Positions 9,202 to 18,948 of a stretch of DNA of 64,000 nt are shown here, in pieces; the first letter of the stretch is position 1; every line of letters begins with the position of its first letter. Source of the DNA: Emiliania huxleyi CCMP1516 (Eukaryota; Haptophyta; Isochrysidales; Noelaerhabdaceae); NCBI RefSeq assembly GCF_000372725.1, contig NW_005198751.1:293809-357808 (forward strand), read 5' to 3'. The position numbers and the translations under genes were made by a program. The notes beneath the pieces are model-generated. The model was not told where the DNA came from. It searched no databases and saw only the letters and a list, made by a program, of their open reading frames with translations.

Positions 9202-9590
9202 AGGTGCAGCCGCGCACTCCGCCGCCGCTGGGCGGCGGCACGCGCGCGGCGGCGGCCGGGCCCGCAGACGCGGCGGGCTGGCCACCCGCGGTGGCACCCT
9301 GCGGGTGCGATGCGGCTGCTGCGGCGTACGTCTTGGTGGACGCCGGCTCCGCGGCTGGCGGCGCGGCGGCAGGGGCTGGCGGCGCCGCAGGGCTCGCGCT
9401 CGTAGGCGGCTCCGTGGCCTGCGCCTGCCGCTCATGGCGGACAGCGCGCTCGAGCTGGGAGTGCGGGTGCAGCTGGACGATGACGTCGCCGCTCTGCGTC
9501 GCCGTGAAGGAGACCGAGTTCGGCGCTTCGCCGTCGTTCTTCTTCTTGGCGTAGACGAGCGCGTAGTCACACCTGTCGTTGGTGCTCAGT
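9023..9590 (-). CDS. Hypothetical protein fragment, weak
   Basis: A minus-strand frame whose first part (CDYALVYAKKNDGEAPNSVS, then SGDVIVQLHPHSQLERA) reads like folded protein and whose remainder is Ala/Pro/Gly low complexity. It has no certain start and no family I recognise. It overlaps the plus-strand hypothetical frame at its 3' end, and at most one of the two is likely to be real there. Confidence 0.25.
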
Positions 9591-10287
9591 GAATATGCTC
9601 TCTGTACAACGCTCCGGCGGCGCCGACGCGAGCAAATACGCGAGTGGGTTGAATGACTGAGAGCGCTGTTCCTGACTCGCGTGAATCAGGCTGTGCGCCG
9701 CACGCCAAATTCTTTTCCTTCAAGGGGGTGTAGGGATTCCCTAGAGAAAGCGGCCCGGCTGCGACCCGCCGGGCGTGCAACATGGATCCTCTTGCGATGC
9801 CAACCCCTGCGTCTAAGGAGGACCCGCAGGAGCGTTGCACGCGGCAAGTCCTCATCGGGTTTGCTCTCGGTTTGGTGCTGTTCGCAGGCTGGTTCGCGAC
9901 CCGCCTGAGTGTCGATGCGGACGCCGTCTCCAGCGAGAGAGTCAGTTGACAGGTCCATCTTTGCTTCCATTCTATCATGGGTCGACGATCATGATTTTCT
10001 CCCTCCGTCGTATTTCCACGAGTGCGAGAATACAAAACAGAGTCTTGGTGAGCCGGTGGGCTTGAGGCTTCTCCGCGTGACGCCGTCCACACTGTATGCG
10101 TATGGCGGACGTTTACATGATGGTTGATAGTTGAATAGTGTCCTCACACACCTCCGCTCTCCGCCAACCGAAGTTCACGGGTGGTTCCGCGGCTCCGCGA
10201 GACGCCGTCCGAGCGCCATAGTCGAGAGACAGTCAGGGCCCTCCTTGCTTCAACGTGCGCTGTGCCGCCCTCTCCTCCCCTGACCCC
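9591..10287. other. Intergenic; nothing recognised
   Basis: Short frames on both strands have no recognisable domain. This separates weak ORFs from the 3' end of the CS-domain gene. Confidence 0.4.
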
Positions 10288-12063
10288 TCACGAGTACTCG
10301 GTCGAGAAGAGGTCCGGCCAGTGGCCGCCCGGCCCTGCAGAGGCGGTGTCCTTGGCGAGGTGGAGCTCGAGCTGCTGCAGAGGCTCGCCCCGCCAGCCGC
10401 GCACCTTCGAGCGGGCCAGCCTCCACGAGCAGCCTCCGACGAGCAGCTTGCCGTGCGTCTCCCCCGCGAGCAGAGGCGCGTCCGGCTGCCCCGCCACGTG
10501 CACGCTCACCGAGCGAGCCGTCACCGCGACACGCAGCAGCCTGTCTGCATCCTGGCGACGCGACGCGGCGCAAGTGTCACGGGCGTGCGCGGGCGGCGTG
10601 GGGCCGGGACCGGGGGTAGGGCGCCGCGCACCTCGACCGTGGAGACGTCTGCAGAGAGCGGCATCAGCACCTCGAACGCGTCCGAGGTCTGGCCGCTCTG
10701 CCAGCCAGAGTCGGGCGTGTGTAGCAGCGAGCCGCGGGGCGCGTGCTCGGCGAGCCGCTCGCGCGCCTCGACGAGCGGGAGCAGGTCGCGGAAGGGCGCG
10801 CGCCAGTACCGCGCCGAAGGCCCCTCGTCCGCCTTCGCCACCGTGAGCTGCAGCAGAGAGTGGTCCGCCTCGCAGCCCTGTGCCGGAGGCAGCACCGCGG
10901 CGGAGCAGCCCGCGGGGAGGGCGCGGCCGCAGAGGGCGCCGCTCCACGGGGAGGGGATGCCGTCCACCTCGAGGTCGAGCGACGCCTAGACCCCACACAC
11001 CCGCCCGCGTGTCTGCCGAGGGGCAGCGCTGCCGCCGCTGCCGCTGCCGCCGCTGCGCCTCTCTCGCGTCGAGTCTGAGAGAGGAGAGGTCGATGCCTCG
11101 CCGCGTGCGCGCGGTGAGGACGACCTCGGCCGCCGTCTCTCGCCACCAAAACAGCGGCCCGCCGCCCGACTCGGCGCCGTGCCCCTCGACCGGCGGAGGC
11201 GACTCGGTCTCGCACCTCAGCTGGCCGCACCCCGTCCTCCACACGTACCGCGCACGCTCGCCCTCCCAGTGGTCGCGCGCGGGGAGGGAGCGCACCGCTT
11301 TGCCGGACCGCGCGCCGCCTCTCGCCTCGCCCCCGCCGCCCCCGTTGCCGCCCCCTCTCTCGCCCAGCTTGAGCTTTCGCTGCACGAACCCGACTCCGCC
11401 GACTCCGCCGCCCGCCCGCGGCGGCGGCGGCGCGGGCTTCGGCTTCTCCGGCGGCGGCGGCGGCTTCTCGCGCTTGGAGGACATGCCCACCCCGGAGGCG
11501 AAGAGGCCGCCCCACTCCGCGCCCGCCTTTCCCTTTGCGAGCGTGACGACGACCTCGTCGTGCGGCTGCTGGTCGGCCCGCAGCTCAAACATCGCCGGCT
11601 CGGCCGGAGGCGCGCGCTCGAGCTCCCACGTGCAATCGCTGGGCTTGACCACGCCGTGGAGGCGGCCGCACATCGACGACGCCTCGCCGTGCACGCGAAT
11701 ATCCATCGCGTTCACCTCGAACGAGACGGCCACGGCAGAGGAAGGCGTCCCCGCGGGTATCGCGAGCCGAGCGACCAAGCAGTCGTCCGTCTGCGTCCAC
11801 GTGCACGGTGCCAGGTGTGGCGTTGCGGCGACCGTGCCAACGCGTCCCGCCTTGATCGCGCGGGCGAGCCCGTTCGCCACTCGCTGCCGCTCGACGAGGC
11901 GGCTGACGCCCCACTCCTTGAGCCGCGCCAAGAAGAGGACGCGGTTGGCGCTCAGCATTGAGGCGAGCTCGGCAAGCCCGCCGTGCGACTCAAGGACGTC
12001 GTGCAGGTGCACGAGGTCCTCCTCTTTGAGGAACGAGCCGAGGGCGAGCGACTCGGAGGGCAT
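10288..12063 (-). CDS. Triple CS-domain (NudC/p23-like) protein
   Basis: A co-chaperone-like protein built mainly of CS (CHORD-SGT1/p23) domains, known elsewhere as Hsp90- or NudC-type client-binding modules. Three exons: 12063-11059, 10985-10632 and 10551-10288; the first intron is GC-AG (73 bp), the second GT-AG (80 bp). The N-terminus has a SAM-like helical region (FLKEEDLVHLHDVLESHGG, FLARLKEWGVSRLVERQRVA). CS domain 1 is clear: CTWTQTDDCLVARLAIPAGT to VKPSDCTWELE and VVVTLAKG..AEWGGLF. A low-complexity Pro/Gly linker follows. CS domain 2 spans intron 1 (YVWRTGC to LQLTVAKADEG..YWRAPF). CS domain 3 spans intron 2 (SGWQSGQTSDAFEVLMPL to WRLARSKV and LELHLAKD). I start at the ATG at 12063. 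Three CS copies in one chain is unusual. Confidence 0.75.
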   Translation of the reverse strand: MPSESLALGSFLKEEDLVHLHDVLESHGGLAELASMLSANRVLFLARLKEWGVSRLVERQRVANGLARAIKAGRVGTVAATPHLAPCTWTQTDDCLVARLAIPAGTPSSAVAVSFEVNAMDIRVHGEASSMCGRLHGVVKPSDCTWELERAPPAEPAMFELRADQQPHDEVVVTLAKGKAGAEWGGLFASGVGMSSKREKPPPPPEKPKPAPPPPRAGGGVGGVGFVQRKLKLGERGGGNGGGGGEARGGARSGKAVRSLPARDHWEGERARYVWRTGCGQLRCETESPPPVEGHGAESGGGPLFWWRETAAEVVLTARTRRGIDLSSLRLDAREAQRRQRQRRQRCPSADTRAGVWGLGVARPRGGRHPLPVERRPLRPRPPRGLLRRGAASGTGLRGGPLSAAAHGGEGGRGAFGAVLARALPRPAPARRGARAARRARAPRLAATHARLWLAERPDLGRVRGADAALCRRLHGRGARRPTPGPGPTPPAHARDTCAASRRQDADRLLRVAVTARSVSVHVAGQPDAPLLAGETHGKLLVGGCSWRLARSKVRGWRGEPLQQLELHLAKDTASAGPGGHWPDLFSTEYS

Positions 12064-12461
12064 ATCGGGGCGCGCCGAGAGGCAGCCCACAACGCAGATG
12101 GGCCCGGAAGAATTTCAGCGGCATATATGTGGAGTCCTGCCGCCGCCCCTGTTAGTGCCCGAGAGCGAGGGGTCCGGGGGGGAGCACAAACATAGGACGC
12201 CCAGCCTTGCCCTCGTGCCGCCGAGTGCATATCCTATGCGAGAGAGATCCCCTGTGCCCTGTGCCCAGCCCTCTCCGCGCGGCGATGCGCCCTCCCCCCT
12301 CGCTTTTGCAAAATCCTGCAAAGGTGGGGACGTGTCTGTCCTCGACCCAGCCCTAGCTTGGGATGTCCGTTGTATTTATTTATTTATGCCGCCGCCCCTG
12401 CGCGAGGGGAGCTCGATAGACTCGAGGGGCCAGGATACGCCGCGAGGAGGACGGAGTTGCG
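12057..12461 (-). repeat. 405-bp block duplicated in inverted orientation at 18240-18644
   Basis: This block covers the upstream region and start codon of the CS-domain gene. The sequence recurs in reverse at 18240-18644. Its left edge falls just inside the coding region (after ATGCCCT), and its right edge coincides with the scaffold gap at the other copy. Shared internal landmarks include a TTTATTTATTTA tract and GCATATATG. Confidence 0.9.
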
Positions 12462-12686
12462 CCGAAAGGCAAAAGAAACCGCGAGAAAAAGGGACCGGCA
12501 GGCGGCGGCGTCACAGGACGAGGCAGAAGAGAACGACGCGACAGAGGAGGAAATGACAAGGGAGAGAACGACGAGAGTGGGACGACCGCGAGGTGGCATG
12601 AAGGTTGCAGCGAGAAGCGGCGAGAGACTGCGAAGAGAGATAGGAAGAGGCAGACTCCCTAGGGTGGGCGACGGCTAGCGCACCAC

Positions 12687-12785
12687 ACACCTCTCCTTAA
12701 AATCCCTGTGTGGTGGCGGCGTGCCGTCCTCCCATCCCTCCCTTGGGTTGTCTGTTTTCTTTCTTTCTTTTTGCCGCCGCCCCTG
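12687..12785 (-). repeat. Dispersed GAAA-tailed repeat, copy 2 (uninterrupted)
   Basis: Reverse copy of the repeat at 125-195 and 34570. It extends past ACCACACAGGGA into TTTTAAGGAGAGG without interruption, giving the empty-site version of the target into which the element at 34655-35281 is inserted. Confidence 0.85.
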
Positions 12786-13049
12786 CCACCCCTGTGTCAG
12801 TGTGCCCGTGGTAGTGAGAGACTGCCGGTGAGAAGCTGGAGGCAGGTCGCTAGACTGAGATGAGACCGCCAGTGGAGTTGGGGATACCCATCACTGAGCC
12901 GACAATCAATGCTACGGGTAGCCCCAGGGTGGCGCCCACCCCCATACCTTCGGGCACTCGCCTGCGCCCTCACGCGCTAGCCCACGCCCTGCCCCGCAAG
13001 ATCTCACTCCATCCCGGCCTGCGGCATACCTCGGCACCCCCTTGGCCCT

Positions 13050-13124
13050 TGCACGGAATCTGAGCGTGAGGGAATCTGAGCGTGAGGGAATCTGAGCGTG
13101 AGGGAATCTGAGCGTGAGGGAACC
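13050..13124 (+). repeat. 16-bp tandem repeat, four copies
   Basis: GAATCTGAGCGTGAGG is repeated four times head to tail with a last partial unit. Confidence 0.9.
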
Positions 13125-13937
13125 TAGGTCTTTTTTGGTGAGTGAAAAGTTTGTGTTCTTCTCGAGTACCTGCTGGGCGTCACTCACTCCGGAGTGGAGC
13201 GCGACTCGCAAGGAACTCGCCGGCCCGACGTGCGTGGGCCGTGCGGGAGGCGCTGTGGACGCTGCGCGATTTCAAGGTAATGTACGGGATAGTTGGAGGG
13301 AGACACAGTTAAGAGGGAGAGAGAGATTTGGTTGGAGCACTTGGAGTGCAGTTGTTTGTTTGTTTGTTTGTTTGGTAGGAGGTGGCCTTTTCGGCCTTAC
13401 CCTCCCTCCCCCGTGCCCTACCAAACCACCCACCGCCCGCCCATGCCGACTTCCACCCTCCCGCCGTCCTCCCCGCTTCCCGCCCCTCCGCCTTCGCCAT
13501 CCCCCATCTGTGCGTTCCACTCCGCCCGCTCCCTCCCGCTTGGCGCCCATCCCGCCCTCCGCCCTCGCCCTCCGCCCCTGCCCTGGCTGGCCGCTGGGCG
13601 GCATCTCCTCATCATCACGCGCCAAGTGGGAGGGAAGTGGACGGGGCCCTGAGCCGACCCAGCCGCCAAACGGAATGCGAATGGGGCGCCCAACACGTGC
13701 CGGATTACTGTGCCTTCCCCGGGTGCAGCCTTTCGGTTCGTGAAGGGTCGGTGCGTGTCGTGACCCCCTGGAACACCCGTACCCCCGCACCATCTCCGTC
13801 GCTTGGTTCTATAACCTTGACACCACCGGGAGCGGCCAGGGCTTCGTAGACTCGGTCGAGAGACCCCAGATTGGCATCCATGCTTTCTGGACAGCAACAG
13901 GGTGGCCCGCCACAAGGACCCCAGGAATTGCGACTCG
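13125..13937. other. Intergenic; no gene recognised
   Basis: Low-complexity C-rich sequence at 13390-13600 opens frames on both strands, but none carries a domain. A 22-bp segment at 13334-13355 recurs reversed at 49366-49387. Confidence 0.4.
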
Positions 13938-13997
13938 CCGCTTTCCTCCCACTGAGCACTGTGATTCTGTGTGAGCTCTGTGTCTTGATTTGCCAAC
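13938..13997 (-). repeat. Dispersed repeat, copy 2 (pair with 2951-3016)
   Basis: Reverse copy of the 2951-3016 block, including the complement of AAATCAAGACACAGAGCTCA. Confidence 0.7.
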
Positions 13998-14041
13998 CAC
14001 AAACCTAAAACTGTCTCCTCCGACGTCCTGCTCCCCTTCTT

Positions 14042-14320
14042 CCTACAAGAAAGAATTCTCCAAATACAAGCCTCTCTCACAGCACACTGGCACGACAAGG
14101 GCGCGGAAGACTGACACGGACTGGCACCACAACACAAGAAGAAAGAATTCTCAAAATACAAGCCTCTCTCTCACAGCACACTGGCACGACAAGGGCGCGG
14201 ACTGGCGCGGACTGGCACCACAACAATTCTTATTGTTTGTTGAAATACAAGCCTCTCTCTACTCTCACAGCACACTGGCACGACAAGGGCGCGGACTGGC
14301 GCGGACTGGCACACACACCG
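14042..14320 (+). repeat. Three direct ~90-bp repeats
   Basis: Each unit contains AATACAAGCCTCTCTC, CACAGCACACTGGCACGACA and AGGGCGCGGACTGGC. Units start near 14042, 14142 and 14230. The last two are more similar to each other. Confidence 0.85.
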
Positions 14321-14472
14321 GAGCGCCGTGATTTCGTAGATTTTCGCGGAAATCGCTATGTATGTATGTCCGAACGTTCGATTCGCCCCGTAACGTCTAA
14401 CTAACCGCCCGCCGCGCATAAACAACTGACTCCTCATCACCTCCCTACCAACATACACATGGAGGAAGGTGA

Positions 14473-14562
14473 AGAACAGTGGACTGGACACCAACGCGGT
14501 ATGGGTGGACGCTGGACAGATGATGACGACACCACGAGCGACACACAGACACAAACAAGCTG
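14473..14562 (+). repeat. Dispersed repeat related to 52976-53140
   Basis: ACTGGACACCAACGCGGTAT followed by GGGTGGACGC, GGACAGATGATGACGACAC and CGACACACAGACA matches the tandem pair at 52976-53107 and the sequence after it. Confidence 0.85.
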
Positions 14563-14709
14563 AGAATCGCGGCGTGGTTTTTTCCGTAGACTATAGTCGA
14601 GCGCGTCGGAGAGGTGTTCGAGAGCTAACGGGATCCCACTCTGCGCCACCACCCCCTACATCCTAGCTCATAGCCCCTAGCTCATAGCCCCTACCAGCGC
14701 GGTAGGCTG

Positions 14710-14885
14710 CACCCTTGGCGGCTCCTTTGTGTTTTGGAAAGAGACTCTTCTTAGCGGCTCCTTGAAGAGGTGTGTGTTTGTGAAAGAGACTCTTTTCTTA
14801 GCGGCTCCTTGAAGGGGTGTGTGTTTTTAAACGATTCTCTCCTCAGCGGCTCCTTGAAGGGGTGTGTGTTTTCGAAAGAGAAAGG
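14710..14885 (+). repeat. ~55-bp tandem repeat, about 3.5 copies
   Basis: The unit is AGCGGCTCCTTGAAGGGGTG followed by TGTGTTT and GAAAGAGACTCTT, repeated with small changes. Confidence 0.85.
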
Positions 14886-16150
14886 GATGTGTGTAAACAA
14901 TTTTTAAATGAACTCGGGGGCACAGGACGCGGCACAAACACTCAACCTTCCTTTGTTTAGCAAAACAAGGAGCCGAGCCCCAGTCGCCCTTTTTTGACCC
15001 GCTCTCCTTCATAATGACGAACATACACACACACCCCAACACACACCCCCCTCAAAGGCTGGCCCTCAGGGCCAGCCCCCCTTAGGGGGCTGCGGCCTCG
15101 ATTCTGGCCTCCAAATCCGCGACGGAGGACCGAGCGGCGAGTTCCAGCATGCATGGAGGCCTCCGGATCACAGGCTGCCCGAGACACCGAGAGTGGTCGC
15201 GCGGCGCGCAAAGAGCTCGGGCGAGGATGCTGGGATGCGCCACGGACCCGCGCGAACGGGAAAAAGGAACGGCAGCGGCGTCTTTGCTCGGCGACGCCTG
15301 AGCTCCTTCCTGTCGGCGCGACGGCTGCTGCAGGTACGTCGCGACCCTACTGTCTGTGGCTCGGCGATGCGGGCTCCACGGCCGTGCCGCGTCCGTCGGT
15401 GCCGCGTGCCCAATGAGGGACAGGCTGCCCTGCAGAGCTCACGAGCTCCTCACGCGGCGAGCCCAAGGCGAATTCGGCGCGACCTCATCAACTCGAATGA
15501 ACGTTTAATCGGCGCTAATAATATCGGGCGCACACTCCGAACAAGGTTCTTTTTCGAACCTTACTAAACAAGAGTACGCATTCGCTTCTCTTGTGAACAC
15601 ACTGCCATCAACACGCTACCCCAACCTGCTACTAAAAGAATGTTCTCGCCCCCCCCCTGGCCCCTGCCCCCGCCGGCCCCTCCCTACGACATGCCCTCCC
15701 TCTGCGTGGTGGCGCTCAACCTTGTACGTACTTTTCTCTCTCTCCACCTTGTACTCTCTCTCTCCAGGTACACACACACACACTCTCTCTCTCCAGGTGT
15801 AATGTAAGGGGTGGTGCGGCCGTGCCGGCCGCCCTCGCAAAGTCAAGATTCTTCACTCGTCCACATCTCTGTGCGAGAGAGGGTACACAGGAGACACAGA
15901 CAGGTCTGGATATTCGCACTAAAGTGCTCAATGGATGACGAGAGGCGCGAGCTCCAGAGGCCAGTCTTGTGGACTAGGCCACTCGCGCCCCTCCCGGCCA
16001 TGCCGGTAGGAGCCGGGGCGGCGCTCGTATAGCAAGGCCCGTGGGGCACTCGCCACGAGGCTGCTCCCATATTGGCTCGGTGGGTCCACGTATGCTAGGC
16101 GGAGGCTGATACGTGGTTAGAGTGCCGCAGAGGTAGGGCTGGGAAGGCTC
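14886..16150. other. Intergenic; no gene recognised
   Basis: Contains a CT/CA simple-repeat patch at 15735-15800, with TCTCTCTCCAGGT repeated. No open frame shows a domain. Confidence 0.4.
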
Positions 16151-16903
16151 CTAGCGGCTCCCGATATCGTCGCGCAGTCCCTCGCGAATGCGTGCGCGCC
16201 TGCGCGAGTTGCTGCAGCAGGGCGCCTTCGGCACCGGGTCCCGCAGGTCGCCGATTGCGCGGTCGATCGCCGCGCGCCGCCGCTTGTCGCCCGTGCTAGG
16301 TCGGGGGGCGAAGCGCTCCCAGATCGACTGGAAGGAGCGGGACAGGTCGGCCGCGAGGTCCGGCCATTCGACGTGTGAGAAGGGCGTGCTGCCCATCTCA
16401 ATGAGTAGCTCCCGATCCCCCCGGGACGGGAGATCAGCGAGGTTCGCCCCCGACGCGACGTATTCGAACCAGACGCTGATGTCGAGCGCCAGGCACAGGG
16501 TGTGGAAAATGTGGATGAGGCGCGCGCAGTCCGCGTCCTGGGCACGGCCTTCTGACACACTGGCGAGAGACACGGAGCTCTCGCCAACTTCTGCGGGCTC
16601 GGCCGGCTCGGCACGGCCAGCAGGCTCGGCCTCCGTACTCCCAGGCCGCGAAGGCGCTGTGGGGACCTCACGGAATGCGCCCAGGGCGGCATCCATCCCC
16701 GTGTCAGACCTCTCTGGCAGAGCTGAAGCGAGGCCAGGAATGTCGGAGAATGCGAGCAGTGCTGCCTCCGACATTGGGCTGCGCGAGGCGCAGCACAATA
16801 GCGGCGCGCGGCGTGGAGCGCGCGCGCCGGCTGGCTGGGTTGTGCCAGCAGAAGAAAGATCGCTCGTGGCGCGGCGGCGAGGCTCGGGCTCGCTCGCGCG
16901 CAC
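16151..16903 (-). mobile_element. Retroelement remnant: C-terminal RNase H-like part of a polyprotein
   Basis: A 250-residue minus-strand frame. Around residues 125-165 it reads CARLIHIFHTLCLALDISVW, then FEYVASGANLADLPSRGD. The (V/W)-x-(E/Y)-V-x-S-x-A-N-x-A-D-x-(P/L)-S-R motif is the characteristic last segment of the RNase H domain in DIRS- and gypsy-like retrotransposon polyproteins, where a donor helper strand is followed by the conserved AD-x-x-SR. The reverse transcriptase, integrase or recombinase parts are not visible nearby, so this is a truncated copy. Residues 1-110 are low complexity. Confidence 0.6.
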
Positions 16904-17056
16904 GAGAGACCGTCGCCCTTCGGCGAATGAAGTTAGAATGGATTACGTAAATCCATATTGGCACATCGATCGCTACCAGTAAAGAAAGTCGTGCCGGGCT
17001 AAAGCCCTTACTCGTAGTGTTTTCTTAGATCTAAGCACCTTGCTCTGCACCCTCAC

Positions 17057-17625
17057 ATGCAAACCCTCCTCGACTCGCAGCAGCAACCGCGCAAGCCGCG
17101 CGCGGCGGCCGCGAGCCTGGTCGCGGCCGGCGTCATCTTTTCTCTGGGCTACGCGCTTGGGAGTATGCACACCGGCATCGCAGCGCACCAGATGTTGCGA
17201 GAGGCGTCGGGCGGCGAGAGAGAGAAGGCTGGTGTGGCGGGCGATGGTTTCGGGAACCTCGGAGGTCGCCGCCAGTCCCCACCACCGCCACCCGCTGTCT
17301 CCACCGTACTCGCTGCCTCCCTGCACGCCCATCCATCACACCCCGCCTCACCTCCCCGCCGCCTGCCGTCACAGGGTTTGCCGGTGCCGAGCAGCCAGAG
17401 TTTGCGGCGGGATACTGCAAGACGTACCTCGACTCCCTGAACCCAGTGTGCAAGGCGACAAAGTCCGCCGAGATTGGGATGGACGAGGGGGTCTACCAGG
17501 CCAACCTGTGGGGCAACTCCACAGTGCCGGGCGTCTTCAAGCCGGCGCTGTCGGCGGCGCATGGGGTGTTCACGGGAATGTATTACGTCAAGGAGTGGTG
17601 CCCGATCACATACCTAATCCCGTGA
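17057..17625 (+). CDS. Small single-pass membrane protein, unknown function
   Basis: Two exons, 17057-17231 and 17375-17625, with a GT-AG intron of 143 bp. The join reads EREKA-GFAGAEQPEFAAGY. A short basic cytosolic tail (QQQPRKPRA) is followed by a hydrophobic segment at residues ~18-42 (AAAASLVAAGVIFSLGYALG) that would act as a signal anchor, making it a type II protein. The lumenal or outer part has three Cys (YCKTYLDSLNPVC, then VKEWCPITYLIP at the very end) and a conserved-looking YQANLWGNSTVPGVFKPALS stretch. I recognise no family. The compact terminal domain and clean splice junction make it a likely real gene. Confidence 0.6.
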
Positions 17626-18139
17626 GGCGGGTGCCTCGCATATTCATGCTTGGGGGGGTTAATGAGTAAAGTGCGGCCGGGTGTGTGTCCGGGCTGTGGG
17701 TGAGTGCGGAGAGCTGAGAGCGAGCCGCGTGATGTGTGATCTGTGATCTATGAGGGTCCGCCCGCAGGCGCATTTTGTATACCGAGGCGGCCCGGTGCCG
17801 AACCTGTCGGACCTTAAGACAGCATTGTAGATCCCTGGGCGAGGGTGATGGCGTCCCCGTCGGTCGGGAGGGCGGAGCCGGAGCGCGGAGGGCCGGACGC
17901 CCCCGCGCCCCGCGGACCCCGGACCCGGAGGGGGGAGCTCTGGGACTGGAGGTCGGGGTAGCGGGAATTAAGGATTCAGACCTCGCTTTAGTGAGGCCAA
18001 AGTGAGTTTATGGATGTGCAGTTGGCGACGGTATATCATTTCCCACTATGCCACGTCGCCCATCCCGGGATCGGGCAACGGTATATCATTTCCCACTATG
18101 CCACGTCGGTCGACGTCGCCCATCCCGGGATGGCGGGCG

Positions 18140-18239
18140 NNNNNNNNNNNNNNNNNNNNNNNNNNNNNNNNNNNNNNNNNNNNNNNNNNNNNNNNNNNNN
18201 NNNNNNNNNNNNNNNNNNNNNNNNNNNNNNNNNNNNNNN
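18140..18239. other. Assembly gap (100 N)
   Basis: Exactly 100 unknown bases, a conventional scaffold-gap length, so its true size is unknown. The duplicated 405-bp block begins at its right edge. Confidence 1.
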
Positions 18240-18644
18240 CGCAACTCCGTCCTCCTCGCGGCGTATCCTGGCCCCTCGAGTCTATCGAGCTCCCCTCGCG
18301 CAGGGGCGGCGGCATAAATAAATAAATACAACGGACATCCCAAGCTAGGGCTGGGTCGAGGACAGACACGTCCCCACCTTTGCAGGATTTTGCAAAAGCG
18401 AGGGGGGAGGGCGCATCGCCGCGCGGAGAGGGCTGGGCACAGGGCACAGGGGATCTCTCTCGCATAGGATATGCACTCGGCGGCACGAGGGCAAGGCTGG
18501 GCGTCCTATGTTTGTGCTCCCCCCCGGACCCCTCGCTCTCGGGCACTAACAGGGGCGGCGGCAGGACTCCACATATATGCCGCTGAAATTCTTCCGGGCC
18601 CATCTGCGTTGTGGGCTGCCTCTCGGCGCGCCCCGATATGCCCT
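18240..18644 (+). repeat. Inverted copy of 12057-12461
   Basis: Carries the upstream region and start codon of the CS-domain gene in reverse orientation, ending after ATGCCCT where the sequence diverges. Confidence 0.9.
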
Positions 18645-18948
18645 GGGAGTGGCTGGCTACTCATGGGCTTCGTCAAATAGGAGGAAATGATATACCGTCG
18701 CCAACTGCAGGATGGATGAGATGCCTGCACCTCCTCCGACCTTTTTAGCGCTGCCGTGCCGAGGCTCGTGTGGTCGCCGTAGACTGGCTCCGACTTGACA
18801 CGGGCGCATGGAGACGTGATGCCTGCATGCCGCCGTCGAGTCGAAATCGACATGCGAGTCGATCTTTCGCCCGCCAGAGGGATAGGGGGCGTTTTGGGCG
18901 ACAACAGCGCTGCGACCGCGAATTGCAGGCGAAGTGGCGGTGGACATG

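Larger units (their letters stand above)
18017..18709. mobile_element. Inverted-repeat element carrying a copy of the CS-gene promoter
   Basis: Perfect 27-bp inverted arms (TGCAGTTGGCGACGGTATAT plus CATTTCC) at 18017-18043 and 18683-18709. Just inside the left arm a ~48-bp motif is tandemly repeated (18025-18073, 18075-18135), then comes the gap. The right part is the 405-bp copy of 12057-12461. In that copy the ATG of the CS gene is retained and runs into element sequence for a 36-residue frame. Confidence 0.55.

Noticed and set aside
12096..12678. Small ORFs upstream of the CS gene, duplicated at 18.4 kb
   Set aside because: The identical 68-residue frames reflect DNA duplication, not coding conservation; no domain or codon signal.
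18045..18343. ORFs running through the N gap
   Set aside because: Unknown bases were read as codons; nothing supports them.
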